From the NCBI GenBank assembly GCA_023144005.1, contig JAGLGN010000001.1:1-64000 (forward strand): a DNA stretch of 64,000 bases. The letters are read 5' to 3'. Made by a program: the position numbers and the translations under genes. The stretch is from a bacterium (lineage in GTDB: Bacteria; AUK180). This document shows, one piece after another, positions 54,098-62,358 of the stretch (position 1 is its first letter; each line of letters opens with the position of its first letter). The notes under the pieces were generated by a model. The model had not been told where the DNA came from. It saw only the letters and a list, made by a program, of their open reading frames with translations, and ran no database searches.

Positions 54098-55101
54098 TAT
54101 TGCCCCCCTTTGAAGTCCTGAATGAAGTATTTGATAAGGTCGGATATGCGCTTAAGAACATCCATTCTTACCGCTTCACCAGGAGAATGCATCGAGTACA
54201 CCGGAAATGAGATCCCCACGGTAGCGTGATTGCCTGAAATAGAATACTGATAAGCATTTGTGCCATTTACGGATTCTTCTATCTCGCGCACGCATTTAAT
54301 AGAATGTTCCTCCGCCAATTTCTCTAATTGATGATTATATTTCCTTGAATAATTCGGGCCGAACATCAATGCCAATGTATCCGACGGAAAGGTCCTGTCC
54401 TCATCTGCACCTTTTTGTTTCGCGAAGGTGGCATCAATAACTATCGCCAGATCGATGATGTCATTGGCGTCAGTGGAAGCACCCCTTATCCCGACCTCTT
54501 CCTGAACGGTTGAACGGAAGATCACGGTGGGTACTGGATCAAAATTTTTCAGAAATTCCGCGATCGCAAGAAGGATCCAAAGGCCGCCCTTATTATCAAT
54601 ACCGGGGCCCACGAGAAAATCTCCCGCTGCGAATGGTTCGAAGGCGAAAAATATAGGATCACCGATATCAATAACCTTCAATAGCTCCTTACGGGTCATC
54701 GCAGGATCCAGAAGTATGTCCCGCAACGGAATGGGTTTGTCCTTTTCACCCGGAAGCATCAGATGCGGCGGTTTTGTCGCCGCGATCGCCGGAACCTCTT
54801 CCTTCCCGAGAATGGTGTATCTTCCACCGGGAATTACATTCGGATCGATACCTCCGATATTATGCACCCTGATAAAGCCATTGTCCTCGATCTTCTTGAC
54901 AACCATTCCGATCTGATCATAATGAGCATCCAAGAGTATCGTAAAGGGATATTTTCCTATCTTACGGGCTTCGATATTGCCCAAAGGTGAAACATTTGTA
55001 TCCAGACCGGCATCTGTAAACCTTTTCACGAGGAATTCCTGTAAATTTTTCTCAAAACCCGATATCGAAGGTTTCTGAAGCATTTCTTTAAGCAGTTCCA
55101 T
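54097..55101 (-). CDS. M42 family metallopeptidase (3 of 3)
   Basis: The 334-aa protein has LDAHYDQIGM, PGIDNKGGLW, VQEEVGIRG, VIDATFAKQKG and VYSMHSPGEAV. The aspartate before IG is preserved, while the second-site region (DNKGG in place of DDRIG) resembles a distinct M42 subgroup. It is the first gene of the operon, with AAGGAG 10 bp from the ATG and a good promoter upstream. Confidence 0.92.
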   Translation of the reverse strand: MELLKEMLQKPSISGFEKNLQEFLVKRFTDAGLDTNVSPLGNIEARKIGKYPFTILLDAHYDQIGMVVKKIEDNGFIRVHNIGGIDPNVIPGGRYTILGKEEVPAIAATKPPHLMLPGEKDKPIPLRDILLDPAMTRKELLKVIDIGDPIFFAFEPFAAGDFLVGPGIDNKGGLWILLAIAEFLKNFDPVPTVIFRSTVQEEVGIRGASTDANDIIDLAIVIDATFAKQKGADEDRTFPSDTLALMFGPNYSRKYNHQLEKLAEEHSIKCVREIEESVNGTNAYQYSISGNHATVGISFPVYSMHSPGEAVRMDVLKRISDLIKYFIQDFKGGQ

Positions 55102-55122
55102 AATGAAAGCACTCCTTTGTTA

Positions 55123-55150
55123 ATTATAGCACAATACCAGTATTTTTCAA
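55123..55150 (-). promoter_or_regulatory. Promoter of the M42-PNP-RecJ-mfd operon
   Basis: Minus-strand TTGAAA (55145-55150) and TATAAT (55123-55128), spacer 16 bp. AAGGAG follows in the leader before the ATG at 55101. Confidence 0.75.
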
Positions 55151-55527
55151 TCACAGATTCGATACAAGTACAAAATCTCGGATTGAAAAATAGGGGCGAA
55201 GTACGGGGGGGGGGAAGTAGGGATGCTTCACAGTGGAACATGGGAAGGGATGATAGGCTTAAGTATAGTGAACAGTGAATAATGAAGAAATGAACAGTGG
55301 GGAAAACACAAGAAGCAAATACCGTATGGATTACCGCTTTCGCGGGAATGACAAAGGAAATGGATTCTTCAGTCGCTAACACTTCTTCAGAATGACATTC
55401 AAAGATGTGCGAAGAATGTTTCCGTGTGATGCTATACATTGCGTAGAGTGTACAATTGTTTCACAATTTTCAACTCTCCGCTTGGAACTTTTGCACCAGG
55501 ACAGTCGAACTCCTGCGGAGTACGGCG
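55151..55527. other. Intergenic region with short repeats, no gene
   Basis: Contents include a run of ten G at 55205-55214 and heptamer-like units AGTGAAC, AGTGAAT, AATGAAG (55267-55287). A hairpin CCGC-TTTC-GCGG (55334-55345) lies within a GGATTACCGC...GGGAATGAC phrase. Another hairpin-like phrase (55362-55393) pairs ATTCT with AGAAT around AGTCGC and is followed by GAC. No reading frame here looks protein-like. Confidence 0.6.
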
Positions 55528-55569
55528 TGTCCCATATCTTGTTTGGGGTGCGGCGTGAAATGATTGTAA
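55528..55569. repeat. 42-bp repeat, copy 2
   Basis: It matches 36794-36835 with about three differences and lies 34 bp beyond the stop codon of the TGS-uridine kinase gene. Confidence 0.7.
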
Positions 55570-55603
55570 CAGGATATCGAATGGGGTAAACGAAACAGCG
55601 GTT

Positions 55604-57250
55604 TTAGTACGAGAAAGAGCCGCCGCCGAGAAATTCCTTCAGTATCGAAGTAGGCGGAATCTCATCCGGTGGTAAGGTCACAAAATATGAAAGGAAATTT
55701 CTTAATCTCTTGGCTTCGTAATAAACCGGTGAATTCATATCGATCTCTCTGAGAATGGCGTCCGCATCTCCCTTTAATACCGCTAATTCATAGAGAAGGG
55801 CGGAGTTGAACATCATGTCCGCATTTTCCTGGAAAGGAAAGATCCAGCGGCCCTCGCCCCGTCTCACGGACGGCCATCTTTTCAAGGTGTCCTCCGCTTT
55901 ATAATCTCTGAATTTAGCATCCCTGACCATACGCCTTATCAGGCGGGAATCCGTAGTAGGGATACGGTTATTAGAATCAATATTAAGCTGCGTAAGGGCA
56001 GAGACATATACCTTGAATTTCATTATTTCGGGTATATAATGGGTCAATTTAGGATTAAGTCCATGTATCCCCTCGACCAGAATTACCTGATCCCTTTCCA
56101 ATTGCAATTTATGCCCGTTGAATTCCCTCTTGCCGGTCTTGAAATTATATTCAGGCAATTCCACTGTTTTTCCCTGGAAAAGCTGTATAAGATGCTCATT
56201 GAACAATTGAATATCAATGGCATCAATGTGTTCGAAATCATGATTGCCGTCCTTATCCACAGGCGTTTTGTCTCTTTCTACGAAATAGTCGTCCAGAGAT
56301 ATCATCGATGTCTTGAGGCCGACGACCTGCAGATGGATCGACAGACGCTTCGTGAAGGTGGTTTTGCCCGAAGAGCTGGGGCCTGCGATGAGCACGAGTT
56401 TGACCTTATCGAGAGTTCTCAGTTTATCCGCGATATAAGAGATCTTCTTTTCATGTATCACCTCTGATATCTTGATCAGCTGAGATATCTTGCCGTTCAT
56501 GACAGTTTTATTCAAAGAACCGACATCGCAGACATTCAGGACATTCTGCCAGTCCTCAAATTCATGGAAGACCTCAAATATCTTCTTCTGTTCTCTGAAC
56601 GGAGGCACCTTGTCAGGTGAAGAGCCGTTGGGAAAAAGCAATAACATCCCGCCCGGATAATAGCGCAAGTCAAATGTTTTCAATACGCCCGTGGAAAGCA
56701 CCAGCGGACCGTAGAAGAAGGCTTTTTCACCATTCAGGGAATAAAGCGTTACCGAATCCGAATATACATTCTTAAAGAGACTCATCTTATCTGTCTGTCC
56801 GAGACTTTTAAAATATTCGATCGCCTCTTCAATATCAACGGTCTCTTTTTTTATGGGTTTATCGGCCTTGATTATCTTCCGCGCCTCCCTCTTCAGATCT
56901 TCGATATCCTTGAAGGAAAGAAGCTTTCTTTTTTTGAACTCCATGAAAAGACCGCCAGAAAGCGAATGCTGGACCATTAATGTGTCTTTGGGGAAAAGTT
57001 TCTTCGCGGCGGCTACCATAACGAAGTACAATGAGGTGGAGTATATCCTTAACCCCGATGGGGATTTAATATCGATCGGCACTATTTTGCAGTCTCTTTT
57101 CAATTTATCTCCGAGATCTACAAGTTCATTGTTCAGAAAAGCGCCAAGTGTCGGATATTTGCTTTTATGCACTGATTTCTCTATCGCATGGGCAACCGTG
57201 CTACCCTTTTCTATTTCAAATTTTTTCTTGTTTATGTTAACTTTAATCAT
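55604..57250 (-). CDS. TGS-uridine kinase-like fusion protein
   Basis: The 548-aa protein starts with a TGS/ThrRS-like region (VNINKKKFEIEKGSTVAHAIE, then the threonyl-tRNA-synthetase SAD-like HSLSGGLFMEF). It ends with a uridine kinase/phosphoribulokinase-type P-loop domain: GPSSSGKTTF near residue 292, SLDDYFVERD, and ILVEGIHGLNPKL. This architecture is known in bacteria as a nucleoside kinase family; the physiological substrate is unclear. AAGGAG at the right distance fixes the start at 57250; an upstream in-frame codon is less likely. Confidence 0.88.
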   Translation of the reverse strand: MIKVNINKKKFEIEKGSTVAHAIEKSVHKSKYPTLGAFLNNELVDLGDKLKRDCKIVPIDIKSPSGLRIYSTSLYFVMVAAAKKLFPKDTLMVQHSLSGGLFMEFKKRKLLSFKDIEDLKREARKIIKADKPIKKETVDIEEAIEYFKSLGQTDKMSLFKNVYSDSVTLYSLNGEKAFFYGPLVLSTGVLKTFDLRYYPGGMLLLFPNGSSPDKVPPFREQKKIFEVFHEFEDWQNVLNVCDVGSLNKTVMNGKISQLIKISEVIHEKKISYIADKLRTLDKVKLVLIAGPSSSGKTTFTKRLSIHLQVVGLKTSMISLDDYFVERDKTPVDKDGNHDFEHIDAIDIQLFNEHLIQLFQGKTVELPEYNFKTGKREFNGHKLQLERDQVILVEGIHGLNPKLTHYIPEIMKFKVYVSALTQLNIDSNNRIPTTDSRLIRRMVRDAKFRDYKAEDTLKRWPSVRRGEGRWIFPFQENADMMFNSALLYELAVLKGDADAILREIDMNSPVYYEAKRLRNFLSYFVTLPPDEIPPTSILKEFLGGGSFSY

Positions 57251-57273
57251 TTCTCTCTCCTTAGGAAGCACCG

Positions 57274-57302
57274 ATTATAGCAAAAAAGCAGATAATTTTC
57301 AA
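57274..57302 (-). promoter_or_regulatory. Promoter of the TGS-uridine kinase gene
   Basis: Minus-strand TTGAAA (57297-57302) and TATAAT (57274-57279), spacer 17 bp. Confidence 0.8.
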
Positions 57303-57320
57303 TATCAGAGGGCATAGAGA

Positions 57321-57411
57321 AATGAATAATGAGAAATGAGAAATGAATAATGAATAATGAAGAATGAAGAATGAAGAATGAATAATGAATAATGAAGAAT
57401 GAATAATGAAA
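57321..57411. repeat. Heptanucleotide array, about 13 units (AATGAAT/AATGAAG)
   Basis: Thirteen adjacent 7-bp units fit AATGARN: AATGAAT (5), AATGAAG (5 including variants), AATGAGA (2), AATGAAA (1). It lies just upstream of the TGS-uridine kinase promoter. Units are not separated by unique spacers, so it is not a CRISPR. It resembles short tandemly repeated heptamer families known from other bacteria. Confidence 0.85.
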
Positions 57412-57575
57412 AATTGAAGAATAACACAAAGAGATTCTTATCTCAAATAATTTTTCGGTTACGGGTGTGTTTCCTTTTCCCTTACACACTTGTGCCTTGT
57501 CCCTTCCCACCTGTTCCACTGGGTCCACTTGTCCCTGGGTTCACTGCGAAGCGTCATTGTTAATGTATTTTTGAA
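57412..57575. other. Intergenic tail with 19-bp repeat
   Basis: A 19-bp segment at 57487-57505 (CACTTGTGCCTTGTCCCTT) is repeated exactly at 60726-60744. CTGCGAAGCGTC near 57545 recurs near 60800. No gene is seen. Confidence 0.55.
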
Positions 57576-58346
57576 TCAGAGCACTAAGGAACAAGGCTGA
57601 CCGGATACAAAAAAATGGTATTCTCTGAATCCCAGTGATTTTAAAAGCACCGCCGTCTCCCCGTATCCGGTACCGATTTGAGATAGGTGATGCGAGTCGG
57701 AGCCTATAGAGAGCAAGCGGCCGCCCATATCCTTATACATGGCAAGTATTTTTCGTGAAGGGTATTGTTCCCCGGGAAATTGCCGATACCCTGAGGTGTT
57801 CACGCCGAGGGCAATATCTCTTTCAATGATGTTTTGAAGTATACTCTCTATCTTTCCGAAATATACGAACTCCTCATATAAGGAAGAGTATTTTTTAATA
57901 TAGTCCAGATGTCCCAGAACATTCATCCCCCCCCATGAAGACAATTTCAATATAAGGTCAAAATATGGCGCGAGCCTATCGCCCGCTGCGGCGGCCCAAT
58001 GGCGGATCAGAATATCTTCGATATAGTGTACCGCCCCTATTATCAGGTCAAAACTGTTCTGTGAAAGAAAATCCTCCACGCCTGCGAGGTACTTCGGCTG
58101 AAAGGTGACCTCGATACCATGGAGTATCTTGATACGGAACTCCTTTCTCAATGCGATGATATCATCACGAACCTTCTCATATGAATAAAAACCAAAGCCG
58201 CCATCGGCCGGGTCGGCATCGAAATGTTCGGTAGATGTAACCACTTCCAACCCCATGGCGTGCTGCCTGTTGATCATCGCAGCAAGCGAGCTGCGGGCAT
58301 CATGCGAATAGGTAGAATGAAAGTGATTATCGGTCCTGATGAGCAT
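57576..58346 (-). CDS. PHP-domain phosphatase (histidinol-phosphatase-like)
   Basis: The 256-aa protein is a PHP phosphoesterase. Metal-binding motifs follow the HisK/HisJ order: TDNHFHSTYSHD at the N-terminus, STEHFD, HGIEVTF, GAVHYIED, LGHLDYIKKY and GSDSHHL. PHP members include histidinol phosphatases and capsule-related tyrosine phosphatases (CpsB/YwqE). Here it follows an SLBB protein and an O-antigen-ligase-like gene, so a role in surface polysaccharide control is at least as likely as histidine synthesis. The ATG overlaps the SLBB stop (TGATG). Confidence 0.85.
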   Translation of the reverse strand: MLIRTDNHFHSTYSHDARSSLAAMINRQHAMGLEVVTSTEHFDADPADGGFGFYSYEKVRDDIIALRKEFRIKILHGIEVTFQPKYLAGVEDFLSQNSFDLIIGAVHYIEDILIRHWAAAAGDRLAPYFDLILKLSSWGGMNVLGHLDYIKKYSSLYEEFVYFGKIESILQNIIERDIALGVNTSGYRQFPGEQYPSRKILAMYKDMGGRLLSIGSDSHHLSQIGTGYGETAVLLKSLGFREYHFFVSGQPCSLVL

Positions 58347-58795
58347 CAGATATCTTTTGAGATCAGGTAGAAAACATTCAATATAATTGCCAGTTGAGAA
58401 ATGAAGGTCACAAAAGATGTCCATCCCTTGCGTATATTCTTATTGACCATGATTATATCTCCATCCATCAATTCGGGGAGATCTGTCTTGTCATCCTTTT
58501 TGAAAAATTTCTTTAAATTCACCTCAATGATCTGCTTCTTGCCTTCCGGATACCTTACGATCAGAATGTTTTTCATATCGGCATAATCATTGAGTCCGCC
58601 GGCGCGGGTCAAAGCCTCGATAATGGTTGTCCCGTATTCCACCTTATACACACCGGGCACACCGACCTGGCCCAATATGTTCACCTGAATTATCAGCTTA
58701 TCCTCATGTGTAAGCTCCAATCCTTCGGCAAGCGGACATTCAGTAACAATAAAAATCATGGTAAATAGTACTAAAATAAATCTAATCTTTCTCAT
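58346..58795 (-). CDS. Small SLBB-domain protein with C-terminal membrane helix
   Basis: The 149-aa protein has a signal peptide, an SLBB domain (VNILGQVGVPGVYKVEYGTTIIEALTRAGGL, spread over about residues 40-75), and a C-terminal hydrophobic helix (FVTFISQLAIILNVFYLI). SLBB domains bind glycans and occur in Wza-type polysaccharide exporters; here it stands alone without the Poly_export domain. AGGAG precedes the ATG at 58795, which lies inside the end of the upstream ligase gene. Confidence 0.8.
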   Translation of the reverse strand: MRKIRFILVLFTMIFIVTECPLAEGLELTHEDKLIIQVNILGQVGVPGVYKVEYGTTIIEALTRAGGLNDYADMKNILIVRYPEGKKQIIEVNLKKFFKKDDKTDLPELMDGDIIMVNKNIRKGWTSFVTFISQLAIILNVFYLISKDI

Positions 58796-60662
58796 GGGAC
58801 TCCTCACGAACTCTCTTTAGATCAAGTAATCTGTATTCATATAAATGCACCGGCCGGCCATCATAAACATATGAAAAGGCCGGGAAAAATTCCGCGTTTA
58901 TCTGTTTTGCTTTCTGAATCAATTTCGGATTGTTCTCCAGAAGGCCGAGCTTGTACCACGCCACCGCGAAATTGGGTTCTAATTCCACTGCCGTTTTAAG
59001 GTATTCAATAGCGCGGTGTTTATCGGAAAGGGATGTAAAAAGATCGGCGGTAAATTCCAAAAAATATACATCATAGGGATCAAGTATTTTGGCCTCTTCC
59101 AGGTTTGTCTCAAATATCGCATTATATCCCGGATCTTTCAAGAACTGGCTCACAAAGCGCAGATACTCCAGGCGGGCTTTTTTAAAATATGGATTTAATC
59201 TCAACGACTCTTCCAGCGATGCGGCATATTCTGTCAGGTATTTTTCATTTCTTGTGGCATTGAAAAGGTGACCGAAGCGCTGGGCCTCGAGGTATTCCAA
59301 TTGATGGGATCGCGTAACCGTCTTAAGTACATTAAAGGAAGCGGCAGGATTACGGCCTGCGTTCTTGATATTTTCAAAGTATTTGGAAGGCGTCATCGCA
59401 AGGATATTCTCAAAACGGAACAATCCAAGAAAGATCACTATCAGCAAAAGAGCGGTATTCAGTATCATCCAATTGCCTGTCTTGATCCTGAACGGTTCTT
59501 TGAAACGGGTATTTATCTTGAGGCCGGCTGTAAATAGAAATATCGCAGGCAGAAGCAGGCCGGGCGTAACAAGTGAATCATTGACCATGGAATGGATCAA
59601 GAGCGCTAGCAGCCCGTACCCTTCCGGGCCGGGTTTGTAATAAAAGAGAAGCAGCAGCGGCAATGTCAATATAAGAAGCGTGCCGAAAATACCGGTTGAT
59701 GTCATCATGTATAAAAACAGATTATGCGGATGGGAAACGCGCTTAGGGTACTTCGCCATATAGTATTCTGTTGGATATCTGTATTTCTGAACACGATATT
59801 TATATTGCGCCAATCCGACACCGAAAGCCGGGGTTTCCTTTATAAGGTCAAGTGAAGAACGCCATATATTCAATCTGTCCCAGATGAAAGGTGTCTTTTC
59901 CTTTTCCGAAAACAGTTTGTCCTGTATGGGGTTATTGAGAAGCAGGATCACGGCAGCACTGAAAATGACCAGCATGACCGCGAGGACTATTTTCTTCCAC
60001 TTGACCGCCATCAATAAAAACACACCGACCAGAGCAAGATAAGCTCCCCTCGATCCGGTAAAAAGCACCATCATAAAGAAAAGCAGGAAACTGATGAAGA
60101 CCGCTATCTTCCATTTCTTCTTAACTGTTTTCAGTATGGTAATTCCGGAAAAGAGTCCCAGGATCAGCATATCCGCAAAGAGATTAGGGCTAAAGAATGT
60201 TCCTGTGGGTGAATTTCCGAATATCATCTGAGTGAATCCGATGACCAGCTGCAGCAGTGCCAGCAGATAGATCACCGAGGATATGAAAAAGATATCAAGC
60301 TGCTGTTGGATCAGCGTGAAACTCAGAAAAAGGAGTATCGCATAGAAGAAAAGTGATTCCAGAGATTCTCCCTTGACAGGAGCAAAACGAATGGTAAGGA
60401 TCAAAAGGTAGATCAACAGCAGGGAGGAGAAAAAAACAAATAACTTGATATGTCCTGTAAAGAACAGTTTCTTTTTCCTATTTGCGCAATACAGTGAAAA
60501 CACCGCCCAAAGGATGGCCGTTACCATGAGAAAATACTTTCCAAAGGGGTCGGCACAACCATAGAAGAGAAGAGAAATGATAAGAAGCACAGGCGTCAGC
60601 CACATGGCGAGTTGACCGGAAATTATATGTTTTTGTACTTTTTGATATCCTATCTCCTGCAC
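58782..60662 (-). CDS. O-antigen ligase/polymerase-like membrane protein with TPR tail, probable GTG start
   Basis: The 626-aa protein has about a dozen membrane helices, with the Wzy/WaaL central region (TGSRGAYLALVGVFLL and the periplasmic loop containing GVGLAQYKYRVQKYRYPTEYY, then SHPHNLFLYMMTSTG). About 200 C-terminal residues follow with TPR motifs (AIEYLKTAVELEPNFAVAWY). It probably ligates or polymerises a surface glycan. An ATG 21 bp upstream overlaps the -10 box of the predicted promoter, so it cannot be in the transcript. The GTG at 60662 has AAGGAG 5 bp before it and is preferred. Confidence 0.85.
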   Translation of the reverse strand: MQEIGYQKVQKHIISGQLAMWLTPVLLIISLLFYGCADPFGKYFLMVTAILWAVFSLYCANRKKKLFFTGHIKLFVFFSSLLLIYLLILTIRFAPVKGESLESLFFYAILLFLSFTLIQQQLDIFFISSVIYLLALLQLVIGFTQMIFGNSPTGTFFSPNLFADMLILGLFSGITILKTVKKKWKIAVFISFLLFFMMVLFTGSRGAYLALVGVFLLMAVKWKKIVLAVMLVIFSAAVILLLNNPIQDKLFSEKEKTPFIWDRLNIWRSSLDLIKETPAFGVGLAQYKYRVQKYRYPTEYYMAKYPKRVSHPHNLFLYMMTSTGIFGTLLILTLPLLLLFYYKPGPEGYGLLALLIHSMVNDSLVTPGLLLPAIFLFTAGLKINTRFKEPFRIKTGNWMILNTALLLIVIFLGLFRFENILAMTPSKYFENIKNAGRNPAASFNVLKTVTRSHQLEYLEAQRFGHLFNATRNEKYLTEYAASLEESLRLNPYFKKARLEYLRFVSQFLKDPGYNAIFETNLEEAKILDPYDVYFLEFTADLFTSLSDKHRAIEYLKTAVELEPNFAVAWYKLGLLENNPKLIQKAKQINAEFFPAFSYVYDGRPVHLYEYRLLDLKRVREESHEKD

Positions 60663-60681
60663 GTTTTCTCCTTGCTCTTTC

Positions 60682-60710
60682 ATTATATCTATATTTCTTT
60701 CATTTTGCAA
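60682..60710 (-). promoter_or_regulatory. Promoter of the ligase-SLBB-PHP operon
   Basis: Minus-strand TTGCAA (60705-60710) and TATAAT (60682-60687), spacer 17 bp. The first in-frame ATG overlaps this -10 box, which supports the downstream GTG start. Confidence 0.75.
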
Positions 60711-60728
60711 GAATTGTATTCTTCCCAC

Positions 60729-60799
60729 TTGTGCCTTGTCCCTTGTGCTCTGTCCCATGCTTCTTCTCGCACCAACCTCCAACCTCCAGACTCTAACCT
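60729..60799. repeat. Two heptanucleotide tracts
   Basis: TTGTGCC, TTGTCCC, TTGTGCT, CTGTCCC run in register from 60729 to 60756. CCAACCT, CCAACCT, CCAGACT, CTAACCT run from 60772 to 60799. Both fill the gap between two divergent promoters. Confidence 0.7.
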
Positions 60800-60824
60800 C
60801 TGCGAAGCGTCCCCTTGCCTGTTC

Positions 60825-60853
60825 TTGATTTTGCCTGTTTTAAGTGATAAAAT
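60825..60853 (+). promoter_or_regulatory. Promoter of the PLP-enzyme gene
   Basis: TTGATT (60825-60830) and TAAAAT (60848-60853), spacer 17 bp. Confidence 0.75.
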
Positions 60854-60861
60854 GTCTTTTA

Positions 60862-60877
60862 GGGTCTTAAGAGACCC
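60862..60877 (+). other. 5'-leader hairpin
   Basis: GGGTCT, loop TAAG, AGACCC sits at the predicted 5' end of the mRNA and directly abuts AGGAG (60878-60882). It may stabilise the transcript or affect ribosome access. Confidence 0.6.
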
Positions 60878-60891
60878 AGGAGTTTAACGCA

Positions 60892-62358
60892 ATGACATCA
60901 AAAGAAAAGGTACTTGAAAACACGATTAAACGCTGCAGGGAAAGAAATATTATCCTTCCTACTTATGAACAATTAAGAGACCCCGATAAGATACCCGAAG
61001 GGATCAAAGAAGAATTGAAGAATATCGGTCTATGGGACCTGAATTCACGAAACCTCTTCAGACTCACCTGGAAGAACGAGCCTGTAAAATCCGGAGGCGG
61101 ATTCGGGGATGTGAACTTCATCGAATTCCCAAGTGAATTGACCGGAGTGAAGGCCAGGGTCATCGGCCTTGTTGGAAAATATTTCCCGACAGGTGCACAT
61201 AAGGTAGGCGCCACATTTGGGCCACTCATATCCCGCTTGCTTACCGGAGAATTCGACCCGACTACACAGAAGGCGGTATGGCCGTCAACCGGCAATTATT
61301 GCAGAGGCGGAGCATATGATTCATACCTTCTGGCATGCCACGCAATAGCGATCCTTCCTGAAGGAATGTCAAGAGAGAGATTTGACTGGCTTGAGAAGGT
61401 CGGCGCGGAGATATTCGCCACTCCCGGATGTGAAAGCAATGTAAAAGAGATATACGACAAATGCCATGAACTGAAAAAAGAAAGAGGAGATGAGATCATC
61501 GTCCTTAATCAATTCGATGAGATCGGTAATGCCATCTGGCATTATGTCGCTACCGGATCTGCCATGGAAGAGGTCTTCAATCAGATCAAGGGTGAAGATT
61601 CAAGACTATCTGCTATTTTCCTTACCCAGGGATCCGCTGGCACCTTAGGATGCGGTGAATACCTGAAGGAAATATTCCCCACCATGAAGATCGGCGCAGG
61701 CGAAGCATTACAATGCCCTACATTACTTTACAATGGTTATGGCGGACATCGTATAGAAGGGATCGGCGACAAGCATGTTCCATGGATACACAATGTAAAG
61801 AACATGGACATGGTCGTGGATATAGACGACAACGCTTCTATCGCTTTGATGAGACTTTTTAATGAAAAAGCAGGGCATGACCTACTCAAGGAAACAGGGA
61901 TTACTCAAGATATACTGGACAAATTGGACCTTCTCGGCATCTCCTCTATCGCGAATGTTCAAGGAGCGATCAAAATGGCCAAGTATTACGAAATGACAGA
62001 AAAAGATGTTATCTTCACCGTACTCACGGATTCCATGGAGATGTACGGATCCAGAATAAAAGAAGAAAGGGAGAACGCCGGAGAATACACTGCACTGCAA
62101 GCCTCAGCCGATATGTCCAGGTATCTGTATGGCCTTGGGACAGATCATATGCTGGAGCTTTCCTATTATGACAGAAAAAGAATGCATAATCTCAAGTATT
62201 TCACTTGGATAGAGCAGCAGGGTAAGGATGTCGAAGAACTCAATGCACAGTGGTATGATGATGATTATTGGACCAAACAATTCCATTCCTATGAAAAGTG
62301 GGATGAAGAGATCAATGAATTCAATGAACGGACAGGACTCTTAAAAGATTATACCTGA
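60892..62358 (+). CDS. PLP-dependent enzyme of the TrpB/cysteine-synthase fold
   Basis: The 488-aa protein resembles fold-type II PLP enzymes. The PLP lysine is K104 in FPTGAHKVGATFG, followed by WPSTGNYCRGGAYDSYLLA (the substrate-binding loop) and a glycine-rich QGSAGTLGCGEYL for the phosphate. It is longer than TrpB (about 400 aa) and lacks the usual TrpB start. It belongs to a group often annotated only as a pyridoxal-phosphate dependent enzyme. No trpA or cysteine-synthesis gene is adjacent. It ends convergent with, and overlapping by 10 bp, the next minus-strand gene. Confidence 0.75.
   Translation: MTSKEKVLENTIKRCRERNIILPTYEQLRDPDKIPEGIKEELKNIGLWDLNSRNLFRLTWKNEPVKSGGGFGDVNFIEFPSELTGVKARVIGLVGKYFPTGAHKVGATFGPLISRLLTGEFDPTTQKAVWPSTGNYCRGGAYDSYLLACHAIAILPEGMSRERFDWLEKVGAEIFATPGCESNVKEIYDKCHELKKERGDEIIVLNQFDEIGNAIWHYVATGSAMEEVFNQIKGEDSRLSAIFLTQGSAGTLGCGEYLKEIFPTMKIGAGEALQCPTLLYNGYGGHRIEGIGDKHVPWIHNVKNMDMVVDIDDNASIALMRLFNEKAGHDLLKETGITQDILDKLDLLGISSIANVQGAIKMAKYYEMTEKDVIFTVLTDSMEMYGSRIKEERENAGEYTALQASADMSRYLYGLGTDHMLELSYYDRKRMHNLKYFTWIEQQGKDVEELNAQWYDDDYWTKQFHSYEKWDEEINEFNERTGLLKDYT

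Noticed and set aside
55205-55214. G10 homopolymer as a phase-variation switch
   Set aside because: It is not in a gene or obvious promoter; possibly a sequencing-sensitive run.
57321-57411. CRISPR array
   Set aside because: Units are 7 bp and contiguous, with no spacers and no cas genes.
60663-60782. Longer start for the O-antigen-ligase-like gene
   Set aside because: The extra codons come from heptanucleotide tracts and the promoter; the first ATG overlaps the -10 box.
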